Shown here: positions 24,902-34,306 of the stretch, piece after piece
Position numbering within the stretch: the stretch's first letter is position 1
How the letters are laid out: each line of letters starts with the position of its first letter
From: a bacterium D16-76
Lineage (GTDB): Bacteria > Bacillota > Clostridia > Oscillospirales > Acutalibacteraceae
Direction: 5' to 3'
Assembly: GCA_009917445.1 (NCBI GenBank)
Contig: QZEE01000002.1
Location: 1 to 64,000 of the forward strand
DNA length: 64,000 nucleotides
The notes under the pieces: model-generated
What the model was told of the DNA's origin: nothing
The model's database searches: none
The model's input: only the letters and a program-made list of their open reading frames with translations
Program-made: the position numbers and the translations under genes

Positions 24902-25279
24902 TTATTCAATAGAAATTATCTCAAGCCATTCATCGTTTGTGTTTTGTCCAACTGGTTCGTTTTTTGATACCACTGTGCTATTTCCAATAGAAGAAGGGTT
25001 TGCGGAAAGATCAACCCATTCATCTAAAATAAACCGATAAAAATGCCTAGTTGATTTCACAAAATACACCTTATCGATAGGAGCTAAAATAGCCAAACGT
25101 TCTTCCTCTGTTTCTAGGTCAATGATATCCGTTAGATGCTTTCGCACACCATCTTGTGTATCATAGTAGATATCTCCGGTATCAGCACAAATGAAATACT
25201 GACCAGGTTTGATAGGGTATAAAGAGAAATTTTTCACCTTAGAGAGAGTGGTTTCGTTTGTATCAAAAAGATACGTCAT
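24902..25279 (-). CDS. Phage tail-fibre-module protein
   Basis: 125 residues. Short beta-rich units read GQYFICADTGDIYYDTQDG and DKVYFVKSTRHFYRFILDEW. Similar units (display of 'fibre attachment' residues) are seen in head-fibre and tail-fibre small proteins. It lies 14 bp ahead of the DGR target gene, so the two are cotranscribed. I do not assign a specific function. Confidence 0.6.
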   Translation of the reverse strand: MTYLFDTNETTLSKVKNFSLYPIKPGQYFICADTGDIYYDTQDGVRKHLTDIIDLETEEERLAILAPIDKVYFVKSTRHFYRFILDEWVDLSANPSSIGNSTVVSKNEPVGQNTNDEWLEIISIE

Positions 25280-25309
25280 TTACCTAAACACCTCCTATTT
25301 ATAAAATTA

Positions 25310-25334
25310 GGAAGAGGGCATAACACCCTCTTCC
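25310..25334 (-). other. Intergenic hairpin
   Basis: Perfect 9-bp stem GGAAGAGGG / CCCTCTTCC right after the fibre gene end. There is no T-run on the minus strand, so it may slow transcription or protect the RNA end rather than terminate. Confidence 0.5.
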
Positions 25335-25345
25335 CATAAATCCGA

Positions 25346-26344
25346 TTAGAATGTGCCAACAGTTAGAGCCTCAACAACAGCATCCCACTTGGCCTTATCC
25401 CCATCCGCAATCTTAGCAAGTTCCTCAGCGTTTGCATGATCGTGCTTTTTCTGCACAGCATCTTCAAGATTAGCCTCTGTCTGAGTGTAAGTATCAAGCA
25501 GAGCTTTGTTGCTATGAGTGTGTGTATCAGCTTCAAGGGCAGTAACACGAGCAGCAAGGGCGGTCAGATCCGCAGCCTTAGCATAGTCGCCAATTTCTAA
25601 AGCAGCAATCGCACCATCCGCATACTCCTTAACATAAGCCACAACGGAAGTCGCAGTAGCATCCTCTGGCAGAGTACCAACAAGAGTTTCAAGATCGGAA
25701 ATTGCCTTGTTAATAGCGGTTACATCATCTGGATGAGCCTGAATCCACGCAGCCAGTTCCGCTAGAGTGTCCATAGATTCCTTGGCATTCTCAGGAATAA
25801 GCTGTTTAGCCAGTTCTTCATTTGCGATAGTACGAGCTGACTTACCAGTATCGGTGCCAATTAGGGTATCAACCTTACCATCAGTTGTATCTAGCGCAGT
25901 CTGATCGGCCTTACCGTTAATCTTTGTTTTCAGAGCATCTACAAGCTCGTCCTCACTCACCTTATCCTTGCTTGCCAACGCACCCAGGGTGCCAACCTCG
26001 CCAGCAACAACATCGGCAACCTTCTGATCGACATAATCTTTGGCAGCCTTTGTGGTTGGAACAGTAGTGTGATCAGCATTCGAATCGATGGTAGTGGCAT
26101 AAGCTTTAAATACGTTCACCCAAGCAGATCCATTCCACACATCGCCAGCGCCAGTAGTTTCATGGATGTAAAGCACACCCTGAGCAGGAGCAGTAGGTTT
26201 TTCACCAGTATAGAACCGAATAGCCTCGGTATACAGGTTGGGGCCAAAGAACAGCTCTTTAGTGTTCTCGCACAGATAGAAAGAGTTGACTTCACGAGTA
26301 GCGGGTAGATTTTCACGATTACCTTTGTAAACTAGTTTTGCCAT
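25346..26344 (-). CDS. Fibre protein with trimeric helical stalk
   Basis: The 332-residue protein starts with a domain (MAKLVYKGNRENLPAT... FYLCENTKELFFGPN) like small fibre-attachment proteins. It continues with long alanine-rich helices (about 90-330) of the trimeric coiled-coil type, including ELAAWIQAHPDDVTAINKAI, which recurs in gut-phage fibres. It is probably a tail or baseplate fibre subunit. It lies just upstream of the DGR target operon segment. Confidence 0.7.
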   Translation of the reverse strand: MAKLVYKGNRENLPATREVNSFYLCENTKELFFGPNLYTEAIRFYTGEKPTAPAQGVLYIHETTGAGDVWNGSAWVNVFKAYATTIDSNADHTTVPTTKAAKDYVDQKVADVVAGEVGTLGALASKDKVSEDELVDALKTKINGKADQTALDTTDGKVDTLIGTDTGKSARTIANEELAKQLIPENAKESMDTLAELAAWIQAHPDDVTAINKAISDLETLVGTLPEDATATSVVAYVKEYADGAIAALEIGDYAKAADLTALAARVTALEADTHTHSNKALLDTYTQTEANLEDAVQKKHDHANAEELAKIADGDKAKWDAVVEALTVGTF

Positions 26345-26390
26345 AATAGAACATCCTTTCCGTTTATAAAAATATTTATTATATATAGAA

Positions 26391-26407
26391 AAAGGGATTT
26401 TGCCCTT
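26391..26407 (-). terminator. Weak intrinsic terminator
   Basis: Short stem AAGGG / CCCTT with a TTTTT run on the minus strand, between two fibre-module genes. Confidence 0.55.
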
Positions 26408-26420
26408 AATCTAGCTGATA

Positions 26421-26873
26421 TTAAAAAACTCCTACATAATCAAGCGGATCGTCACCTGATACTGGATCACTAAACGATCCAACAAAATCATCAGAATCCC
26501 CTTGGCTCTTTGCATCGCTCTCTTTAGTAACACGATCTTCAACAATAGAATCCGCACTACCATTATTAGCTGATGAATAAGTGTAAATCTCACCCGCAGA
26601 AATCCAGGTAAGTTTGCATACTCCATCTTCATTTAACACATAAAACATATCATCTTTGCGTGTTTCTCTAGGTTTATCATCTGGTGTAATAGCCCACGTT
26701 CCATCAATATTGTAAATTCCAGTAGACAAAGAATTGATAATAACGGGACTTCCACTTATATTTGTAACTGGCTTATTATTTAGAAGGTTGTAATCGGTCA
26801 CACCATCACCTCCTGCGCCTCCGTTACCTGAGCCTAATGACACAACGGCATTTATCCAACTCAAATCTGTCAT
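26421..26873 (-). CDS. Tail/baseplate accessory protein
   Basis: About 150 residues, starting at the ATG preceded by GGAGGTGGGG. It contains a Gly-rich linker (SLGSGNGGAGGDGVTDYN) and a beta-rich middle (GIYNIDGTWAITPDDKPR), with an acidic low-complexity tail. Small proteins like this attach fibres in gut siphophages. I do not recognise a named family. Confidence 0.55.
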   Translation of the reverse strand: MTDLSWINAVVSLGSGNGGAGGDGVTDYNLLNNKPVTNISGSPVIINSLSTGIYNIDGTWAITPDDKPRETRKDDMFYVLNEDGVCKLTWISAGEIYTYSSANNGSADSIVEDRVTKESDAKSQGDSDDFVGSFSDPVSGDDPLDYVGVF

Positions 26874-26888
26874 TAACCCCACCTCCAT

Positions 26889-27179
26889 TTAATACGCATA
26901 AAAGATATTTACATCTACTGCGCTAGAGAAAATCAAAGATGAGATCTCGTACTGTCCCATTCCAAGTTCAAAAACACCAGTTGGCAGTTCAATATCTTTG
27001 CCATTTATTTTGACAACCGTTCCAGGCGCACATGAAATAGTGAACTTCTTTAGAGTCATTGGTCGAAACGAAAGAACGCTATTCTTATTTAACCTAAGCT
27101 CATTCTCTTTAAACACCTCGACCATATTTTTGTTAGGGACAACCGTTCCAATATAATTACCAATATTTGCTAATGACAT
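26889..27179 (-). CDS. Small beta-rich tail protein
   Basis: 96 residues with alternating short strands (FTISCAPGTVVKINGKDIELP, GVFELGMGQYEISSLIF). Its stop is one base before the next gene's start area. It is likely a tail-tip or baseplate component because of its place in the operon. No family recognised. Confidence 0.55.
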   Translation of the reverse strand: MSLANIGNYIGTVVPNKNMVEVFKENELRLNKNSVLSFRPMTLKKFTISCAPGTVVKINGKDIELPTGVFELGMGQYEISSLIFSSAVDVNIFYAY

Positions 27180-27416
27180 TTAATTACCCCCTCCGTCAGT
27201 GATAGAGAGTATTTCATTCCAAACATCTCCATCCCTTTGATCTTGGGGTTGCTCAGAAGAGTAAACTTCTTTTCTGGATATCTTTTCTAGTTCCTTGTCA
27301 ACTTGCATTGCCAAAGAATCTTCGCCATTTCCATTAACTGATTGCATCCAATCTATGGTAGGCAAGTCATCTGTTTTGGTGTAAACAGATATACCTAGAT
27401 ACTTTGTCTTACTCAT
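27180..27416 (-). CDS. Short tail-module protein
   Basis: 78 residues, beginning MSKTKYLGISVYTKTDDLPT. It abuts its neighbours with no gap, so it is part of the same transcript. It is soluble and mixed in structure. I do not recognise it. Confidence 0.55.
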   Translation of the reverse strand: MSKTKYLGISVYTKTDDLPTIDWMQSVNGNGEDSLAMQVDKELEKISRKEVYSSEQPQDQRDGDVWNEILSITDGGGN

Positions 27417-27431
27417 TCCTTGCCCCCTTTC

Positions 27432-28358
27432 TTATACTAATGTTACATAGAAAAATTCCTGTAAACTCATTTCTCCAACTTCGCTACGATTCAGATTCTT
27501 AACCTCTCTAACCCAACGTTTGCGCTTCAACCCAGCAGACACACTACTTGCTATACCGATTTTATTACTTGCAGAAATACAGTAAATCAGTGTTTCTACA
27601 AGTTCTGAAAAAACCTGTATTTCACTTGATATTTTTTCTCGTTTAATTGCAGCAGTTTCTAAATCGGATGAATCAATCACTATCTCACTATGTCCACTTC
27701 CTAGCGTATAGTGTATTTCATATTTAAGAACATCACACGCAATAGCCATAGCGGATTCTATGCCTATCCTATATGAAAAGAAAATATTGAATGGCTTGCT
27801 ACATAAAGCAATCTTATTTAAAATATGTTCAAAAGAGTGTTTCTTCGTTTCAATGTCACTAGATTTGATAAGTAAGCTTCCATTTACTCCTATAAATGAT
27901 TTTAGATTTGTATGCAAACTGCCATTATCAATTTTAATTCCACTCTCTATTCCTTTTAAAACTGACTTCGTGATCGCATCAACATCATTCGATGAGTTAA
28001 TTCCGATTGCATTTCTTAACTTGAAAAAAGATTGTGCATACAAGTTTATATCGCTATTGCTTATTCCAATCAAATTATTCTGCGCACCAGTTCTAGTCTT
28101 TTTTACAAAATCAGCACTACTATCGATTGCAATGCAAGATGAAATTCTTTCACGAATAGTTAGCAGTATTTCATCAATCTTAGATACAAGCGCAATATTA
28201 CTTTTAAGAGCTACCGCCTTTTGCAGCGTATAATAATCGAGCATTGTTTCCAAGATAATTCTGTTTGAAGCAGTAATTCCATCTCGAAACGGGATTGAGT
28301 ATATAAGCACATCGGCCTCTGTGAGAGGCTTTTCTATAAATACATCAAACTCTCTCAC
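27432..28358 (-). CDS. Tail-module protein of unknown function
   Basis: 308 residues, predicted all-helical with repeated AxxS/Ixxx segments and no membrane helix. The GTG start follows TTAGGAGG by nine bases. It sits between the tail-spike-like genes and small fibre genes, so a baseplate or fibre-spacer role is likely. No family recognised by eye. Confidence 0.55.
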   Translation of the reverse strand: MREFDVFIEKPLTEADVLIYSIPFRDGITASNRIILETMLDYYTLQKAVALKSNIALVSKIDEILLTIRERISSCIAIDSSADFVKKTRTGAQNNLIGISNSDINLYAQSFFKLRNAIGINSSNDVDAITKSVLKGIESGIKIDNGSLHTNLKSFIGVNGSLLIKSSDIETKKHSFEHILNKIALCSKPFNIFFSYRIGIESAMAIACDVLKYEIHYTLGSGHSEIVIDSSDLETAAIKREKISSEIQVFSELVETLIYCISASNKIGIASSVSAGLKRKRWVREVKNLNRSEVGEMSLQEFFYVTLV

Positions 28359-28377
28359 ACTACGTTACCTCCTAATG

Positions 28378-28794
28378 TTAGTTGTCAGATGTAGGTGTTG
28401 GGTTTACAACAGACAGATTCAAAGATCCTGGTTTTAGTGTCATAATTGTATCTTTTTCTACCGTTCTAACAGCACTTAAATTACCGAACATAAGCAAGTT
28501 TCCTTCTTCCTGGCTATCAAAAATTGTATAATGGCTCATTGTTCCCCAGTCGGCAGTACTTTCATCAAAGTCGATTGACTGATCATTTGTAATAGCGCCA
28601 GATGTAGGCTCACTCATTACAGTTAGTTCAACACGAGCATATCCAGCAGAAGCAGGAGGTTCAGTTACGCCAGTACCATCCAAGTTAGGCTCAGTTGAAC
28701 TTAATCCAACATAATAGCTGCTTGGAATTGGTGGAACCTCTTTTGTGCGGAATACATTGCCTGCTACTAAATCAAGAAAATATGTAGTATTCAT
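28378..28794 (-). CDS. Small phage tail fibre protein
   Basis: 138 residues. The first half (TYFLDLVAGNVFRTKEVPPIPSSYYVGLSS) resembles a widespread family of phage fibre/attachment proteins that begin with a similar 'NYLLDLLAGN' type segment. The rest is beta-rich. It likely docks to the tail-tip complex next to the large S74-containing protein. Confidence 0.6.
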   Translation of the reverse strand: MNTTYFLDLVAGNVFRTKEVPPIPSSYYVGLSSTEPNLDGTGVTEPPASAGYARVELTVMSEPTSGAITNDQSIDFDESTADWGTMSHYTIFDSQEEGNLLMFGNLSAVRTVEKDTIMTLKPGSLNLSVVNPTPTSDN

Positions 28795-28853
28795 ATAGTT
28801 GACCTCCTAAATATAATAAAACTGCCGCCCATATAAATGAGCGGCTTTATACC

Positions 28854-29252
28854 TTAATTTGTGAAAGGCTTATTTATATTGTTGATGATATGGAGAATAC
28901 CTTGCTTGGGAATTTCTATAGCGCCAGATACATCCCGAATCGAAATCTGATATATATATTTTCCAGAAAGATTACGTGTATCAATAGGCGTTAGTGTAAC
29001 GCTTAGTACGTTATACACCTCTCCATCCCTATCTGGCTCTGCCCTAATTGTCATCGGCTTTGATACCAGCGGCTTTGTTGCTCTTTTATTCGCATAGTCA
29101 ACAATCGAAAAATTTGCAGTACAAGAATACAAATCAAATGGCTTTTTATTCTTATAAAAATAGAAATGAAAAGCAAGTTCTTCTGTAGAGCCTCCCACAA
29201 AATCATAAAATGGTAATGTGTATATATTGGGAATTTCCATTCCTCCCACCAC
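28854..29252 (-). CDS. BppU-like baseplate upper protein (N-terminal-domain type)
   Basis: 132 residues. It shows two sets of beta-strands (FVGGSTEELAFHFYFYKNKKPF; VTLTPIDTRNLSGKYIYQISI) like the N-terminal domain of BppU, which links the tail tip with receptor-binding proteins in lactococcal-type phages. Position directly after the large tail protein supports this. Start choice (GTG or ATG) is not settled. Confidence 0.55.
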   Translation of the reverse strand: MVGGMEIPNIYTLPFYDFVGGSTEELAFHFYFYKNKKPFDLYSCTANFSIVDYANKRATKPLVSKPMTIRAEPDRDGEVYNVLSVTLTPIDTRNLSGKYIYQISIRDVSGAIEIPKQGILHIINNINKPFTN

Positions 29253-29254
29253 CT

Positions 29255-29446
29255 TTATTCATTTGTTTTTGACTCAACATTTTTAGATTCTTCTTCATTT
29301 TCGATATCTTCCTGCAACTCACGAACAAGCGCCCGCATTTCTTTAATCGTTTCTCCCATTAAAATTGCATTGTCACCATTTACCATAATTTGAGAAAGAC
29401 GATTATGATTGTTGGCAATAACTTGAACAATCTCTAACTTAGTCAT
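29255..29446 (-). CDS. Small coiled-coil tail protein
   Basis: About 63 residues with one long amphipathic helix (ETIKEMRALVRELQEDIENEEE). ATG 29446 follows AGGAG by eight bases. It lies between the large tail protein and the BppU-like gene. It may be a chaperone or spacer for fibres. Confidence 0.5.
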   Translation of the reverse strand: MTKLEIVQVIANNHNRLSQIMVNGDNAILMGETIKEMRALVRELQEDIENEEESKNVESKTNE

Positions 29447-29457
29447 ATTCAAATCTC

Positions 29458-32400
29458 CTATCGTTTCAGTTTGTATATTTCGTTTTTCAAAGACTGGACT
29501 TCTCTCACTAAACTTTGTATCATAAAAGTATTCAGCGAAACAAAATCTTCGTATGCAAGCCTATAATATACATCCTCGATTCCATCTCTCTTATTCACTT
29601 CCTGTACTGGAGTAATAGATAAACCAGAAAAGTCTTTTGTAGTCAATCCGCTATTTTTTAGAGCATCTTCTACATCTTGAGCAATAAAACCTGTGTGGAA
29701 TCTACCAGATGTACCATTTTTCATTTTATAAAAGCTTGGCTTTAAATTCATGTAGAAGTCCTTGTACTTGTCCATGTCGTAGTTTATGTCCTTCTTTAAA
29801 CGCCTATCAGATCGAACACGAGGCGCTTCAGATGCATATACACCATTATCTACAACATAGAAATCGTGGTCATTCTGTGCAGACATTCGGCAACCTAGTT
29901 CAGTAACAATAAAGTATGGCTCAACATCCTTACCTCTGCTTCCATACATCATTGCCCCATATGTCCTTCTGGCTCCATTTGATCCGTAACCCTTACAAAA
30001 ACCGCCATGAGAACATGTTAAAGCAATCTCATCTGCATCTATATTTCCAGCTAAAATATAACTTGCGTTAATAGCAATGTAATACCTACTTCCTTGTTGG
30101 TAAGAGTAAATACCATCCTGGTAGTAATCGCCAGATCTTTCAAAAAGAGCTTTTGCAATATTCCCTCTAGTGACCGTGGCATCTGTTCCGTCTTTTCCAT
30201 TTTGTCCATCTTCGCCACGCATTTTCATTGGAGCATTCCAAGTCTTGCCTCCATCATAGGAATAAGAAGAATATAGATCGTATAGCACATTCAGATTTCT
30301 ATGCCAACCTGTGGTACTAGTAGTTGGGTAATTAGCATAACTTGAAGTAGGAGTAGCCAAATATGTTCTTGCATATAGTACTCTGATAGGGCTGCTATTT
30401 GATCCCCATGTAATATTACCTTGCAGATTGATACTGCCTTTCATAATAACATTTCCATCTGGATCAACGTAGAAATTGCCATTTCCAGTTTTATAGTTTC
30501 CACCTACTCTTATTCCGCAACCCAACAACCAGCTATCGTAATTAGGATCACCTTCTAGTGTGCCCTGAATAATTGTAGTACCCCCAACAGTGCCTTTAAA
30601 ATACGCATCTTTTGCGGAGATGCTACCATCCTTCTTTACCCAGAATTTAGCTGCGCTTGGGTTATTTGCTCCTACCCAAATAGCATACAAAGAATCCTTG
30701 TTACTTCCGCTGCCATTCAAAGCAACATAAGTTGATCCACTGCCAGAATGCAAGTAGTCTTCTTCGATATCAAATCCGCCAATCTTACCACTCTTTGCAA
30801 TAACTTTTCCTCGAAAATACGCATTTCCATCATTTATATCCAAGAAGAAATTTGCATTCTTTGGCATACCATCAGAATCGAAAGTAATCTGTTTTGTTCC
30901 ATCCATAAACTCAGGCGTAACCGTTGTGCCGTTTGTATCGAATAACAGTTTAGTTCCCGCTACAATACCATAGTCAGGATCTATAATGATTAGCCCATTA
31001 TCATTCTGGAATACGATTCTTGAGTTATAAAGCCATGCGCCAGTACCATCAACTTGGAACATCATCGTTCCAGTCCGGTTTCCATTTTCATCTACAAGAG
31101 GATTTTGCAAAATGCAGCTATTGCCTAAAATAAGATTGCCTGCAATTAAATCAGCATTTACACCCCATTGAACACCAGTTTCAGGAGTAGCAAACAATCC
31201 AATGGCTAGTTTTGCAGTTTTAAAGCCATCATCACTCATAGCGATCATATTATCAACCATTCTAAGTTGATAATTTGAATTTCCACCAACAAAAATACCA
31301 TTGCTATCAAAAACGACTTTTTGATCTTTTGCAGAAATAATAGCATCCACAGCACCTTTTTTAAGATTATCCATAAATACATCTACATCAGTTGCTTTAT
31401 CAGCAGTCCGATTATAAATATACTTGCTGGCATCAAAACTTCGACTTGTCCTCGATGCATTTCTAATTTCTTCGGCCCAGCTTTCGGCTCCGTTTTTCAA
31501 CCTATATCGATTTGAGAAAACCAAATTGAAATTGGTAATGTTTTCAAAATCTAGTTCGATTCCAATGATTTTGGCATTTAAAACTCCTTCACTGCCAAGC
31601 TCTAAATAAACCGCCTTGCCTAATTCAAGCCTATTTTTATAAGGCTCAAATTTTTCATGATATAAAAAGTTTGCGCTGTTAATGCTAAACTCATATACAG
31701 GCCACGCATAATCACTCAAAGCCTCAGACCCGAAATCGTAAAGATCTTTTTGTACAGAATATTTCTGGAACTCATTCATACTTACAGTAAAATATGAATT
31801 GGAATCGCTCGTACTGAATGATAGTGAAGTACCTTTATACTCTGTAACTTCGTTTTCAATTTGAGCAGAAATATCACTAGAAAACTGTGAAAGTCTTCCA
31901 TCTATTGTAAGCATTCCAGTTTTGAACTCATGACCTGAGTATTTGGTCGCACCAAGATACGCCGTTAGAGTAAAGGCATTATTGTTTTGCGTTTCCAATG
32001 TACCACGAATCACATCGGCTGTGATACCAACATTTGGTATTGACAAAGAACCTCCCGCAATCGTATACATTATCTTTTGATAATCTGACAAATCTATTTT
32101 TACAATTTTAGATTGAGATATCGACACTTCGCCAGATACTTTTGACACAGTTCCAGAAACGGTTGTACTTACATCGGTTGCAACAAAAGTTTCTTCTTCG
32201 ATTGATCCCTCAATCATATATTGATTTAGAATTTTTCTTTCTGCATCAGTAAAATATTTATTGAATGAAAGCTGATTCACTATATCTTGAACGCCAACAG
32301 TATATCTATCTAACTCATCAGATATTGAATCAATCTCCGATTGTTTAGATGCTATATCTTGCTTTTTTGAACTAATCTTTGCATTTATATCATTTAGCTG

Positions 32401-33444
32401 TTGTTGCTGATACTGTTTACCTGCATCAGTTACTTCCATTGCGCCAGACTGTATATTTACATTTTGCTGGCTCACCAAAGAATCAAGTTCACCTTGCAAA
32501 TCTGTTAAATCAGCTTCTGCGCTTAATTTCTGCGCCGTCAACGATGCTCTTGATGCTGTCAACCCCATATAATACTGTTGCTTGCTAAGAATATCAAACT
32601 GCCATGCTCTTACACGATCTGCAAGAGTCATATTGCTGCCGCCGACTTTTACATCTAGATCACCATTGTTAATAAAATAGCTTAAATCAACAATGTAATC
32701 AGATCCTATTGGGTTGACATCACGAATCGACAAATCATCAGCGCCATATATGTGCATCTTCGTAGCTAACTCATCTGTTAGTTCTTCAACTTGGATAGTA
32801 TCAACCAAATTTTGATAGTTCAGATAAATCGGTATAGTGTCTGCATCTTCATTTGCATCATAAGCGTTTATTGTTTTTTTATATACATCAAACACTATTG
32901 CGCATCGGTACTTCTCCATTGCGTCACTATATAAAAACGAAAGAGCATCGCTGTCATATTGATCAAAAGTTCTATAACAACTAATCAGCCTAGGAGCTAC
33001 GTACCCAACACGCCATGTTGGATCAAGCTCAATAATTCTGCCTAAAATCGTATCTGCTGAATTTACAGGGTTCCAGAAATTGTACGTTCCTTCTTCTAAA
33101 AATAAAGTCTTTGTGCTAAATAGATACTCTAATGAATAGCCATTGACTGTCTTTTCTTCATTGATACCATCACCATTTTTCACCGGAGACATCAATACGT
33201 ATATTCCTAAATCCTCAGTATAAACTATTTTGTAACTTGAAAGTGCGGCATACAACGGATTTATCATTCCTTTTACTTGGTATGGAACCACAAATGATAT
33301 TTCGCTTACATCTGTATAGTTGATTTTCATTGTTAGATCGTGTGCAAATGGTATTACGCCTAAATCTGAATCAGATAAATTCCTCAACCTTAACTGCGGC
33401 TGCTCTCGATTTGCACTCTTGATTTTTGAATAATCCAGATACAT
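29458..33444 (-). CDS. Tail-associated protein with C-terminal S74 chaperone domain
   Basis: The 1328-residue protein has an N-terminal tail-hub part (about 1-400) of the prophage endopeptidase-tail type, a long helical/coiled section (about 290-400), and a central beta-rich fibre part. Its end (RSDRRLKKDINY... HTGFIAQDVEDAL, about 1245-1328) is the peptidase S74 intramolecular chaperone domain, with its Ser and Lys side chains. S74 trimerises fibres and cuts itself off. It is the likely tail tip adhesin, next to Dit. Confidence 0.85.
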   Translation of the reverse strand: MYLDYSKIKSANREQPQLRLRNLSDSDLGVIPFAHDLTMKINYTDVSEISFVVPYQVKGMINPLYAALSSYKIVYTEDLGIYVLMSPVKNGDGINEEKTVNGYSLEYLFSTKTLFLEEGTYNFWNPVNSADTILGRIIELDPTWRVGYVAPRLISCYRTFDQYDSDALSFLYSDAMEKYRCAIVFDVYKKTINAYDANEDADTIPIYLNYQNLVDTIQVEELTDELATKMHIYGADDLSIRDVNPIGSDYIVDLSYFINNGDLDVKVGGSNMTLADRVRAWQFDILSKQQYYMGLTASRASLTAQKLSAEADLTDLQGELDSLVSQQNVNIQSGAMEVTDAGKQYQQQQLNDINAKISSKKQDIASKQSEIDSISDELDRYTVGVQDIVNQLSFNKYFTDAERKILNQYMIEGSIEEETFVATDVSTTVSGTVSKVSGEVSISQSKIVKIDLSDYQKIMYTIAGGSLSIPNVGITADVIRGTLETQNNNAFTLTAYLGATKYSGHEFKTGMLTIDGRLSQFSSDISAQIENEVTEYKGTSLSFSTSDSNSYFTVSMNEFQKYSVQKDLYDFGSEALSDYAWPVYEFSINSANFLYHEKFEPYKNRLELGKAVYLELGSEGVLNAKIIGIELDFENITNFNLVFSNRYRLKNGAESWAEEIRNASRTSRSFDASKYIYNRTADKATDVDVFMDNLKKGAVDAIISAKDQKVVFDSNGIFVGGNSNYQLRMVDNMIAMSDDGFKTAKLAIGLFATPETGVQWGVNADLIAGNLILGNSCILQNPLVDENGNRTGTMMFQVDGTGAWLYNSRIVFQNDNGLIIIDPDYGIVAGTKLLFDTNGTTVTPEFMDGTKQITFDSDGMPKNANFFLDINDGNAYFRGKVIAKSGKIGGFDIEEDYLHSGSGSTYVALNGSGSNKDSLYAIWVGANNPSAAKFWVKKDGSISAKDAYFKGTVGGTTIIQGTLEGDPNYDSWLLGCGIRVGGNYKTGNGNFYVDPDGNVIMKGSINLQGNITWGSNSSPIRVLYARTYLATPTSSYANYPTTSTTGWHRNLNVLYDLYSSYSYDGGKTWNAPMKMRGEDGQNGKDGTDATVTRGNIAKALFERSGDYYQDGIYSYQQGSRYYIAINASYILAGNIDADEIALTCSHGGFCKGYGSNGARRTYGAMMYGSRGKDVEPYFIVTELGCRMSAQNDHDFYVVDNGVYASEAPRVRSDRRLKKDINYDMDKYKDFYMNLKPSFYKMKNGTSGRFHTGFIAQDVEDALKNSGLTTKDFSGLSITPVQEVNKRDGIEDVYYRLAYEDFVSLNTFMIQSLVREVQSLKNEIYKLKR

Positions 33445-33460
33445 ATATGCCTCCTTTCTT

Positions 33461-34261
33461 TTAAGCTCCTGTGTTATATAAAAATTGTCCGCTAATCGTA
33501 ACGATTCCAGTGCCCACGATTAGCAGATCGTTATCTCCTGAAATAAGTTCAAAGAATTGAAAATTGAAATAATCATATAGATTATATTGCTTATTAGGCT
33601 CCTGCAAAATACAGTTTTCATTATCAATTTGAATCGTTACTCCGTCCCCTGGAAGATTTGTAAACTTCATAGTTTTTACAGTACTTCGATTCGTAATGGA
33701 AAATTCTCTACACCCAGGCGAAACAACAATTTCTAAGTTCGGTTTAAACAACTCATGAATTGTACTATAATTTGCAAAAGTATATTCTCTCTGATTGGTA
33801 ACTGATATTGCTTCTTCAAACGGAAAACCGTAAGCATATGGACAATCGCACACAAACGTTGCCTCAAATGCCATAGGAAACCAGCCAACGCTAATCGGTG
33901 TAAGGCTCTTAACCAAACACTTGTATTCTACATTCTCAAGATCTGGCTGTTCTATCAATAGCCACTGATAATCTTGATATCCAGTAAGCCAAAACGATAT
34001 CTCTTGTATCTGATATCTATCCAAACGTTCTTCGCTGGCAAATATGATGTTAAACGTTAAAGGCTCATCGTGATATCTAACACCGTAATGTAATGGGGTG
34101 ATTCTGTTTGCTATGCGTGATTCAACGATATTTGCACTATTCCCAAAAGAATTATCAGAATGTTTGTTGTTACCTATATCACAGACCGTAAGCCCAAACT
34201 CAGATGCAGATTTGCCAGCAAATGTGAAATCAGTTGGCCTAAACACATATCTCACCTCCAT
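33461..34261 (-). CDS. Distal tail protein (Dit)
   Basis: 266 residues with the Dit-type layout: N-terminal ring domain (FTFAGKSASEFGLTVCDIGN, typical start of the family) and a C-terminal galectin-like region (FAT...VCDCPYAYGFPFEE). It forms the hub on the tail end, between tape measure and tail-associated protein, in the standard siphophage order. Confidence 0.85.
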   Translation of the reverse strand: MEVRYVFRPTDFTFAGKSASEFGLTVCDIGNNKHSDNSFGNSANIVESRIANRITPLHYGVRYHDEPLTFNIIFASEERLDRYQIQEISFWLTGYQDYQWLLIEQPDLENVEYKCLVKSLTPISVGWFPMAFEATFVCDCPYAYGFPFEEAISVTNQREYTFANYSTIHELFKPNLEIVVSPGCREFSITNRSTVKTMKFTNLPGDGVTIQIDNENCILQEPNKQYNLYDYFNFQFFELISGDNDLLIVGTGIVTISGQFLYNTGA

Positions 34262-34274
34262 TTTAATTGATTAA

Positions 34275-34299
34275 GGCGGGGAGAAGTTATCTCCCCGCC
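34275..34299 (-). other. Strong hairpin between Dit and tape-measure genes
   Basis: Perfect 10-bp stem GGCGGGGAGA / TCTCCCCGCC with a 5-base loop. No T-run follows, so it may mark an RNA processing or partial termination point. Confidence 0.55.
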
Positions 34300-34306
34300 C
34301 TTTCAG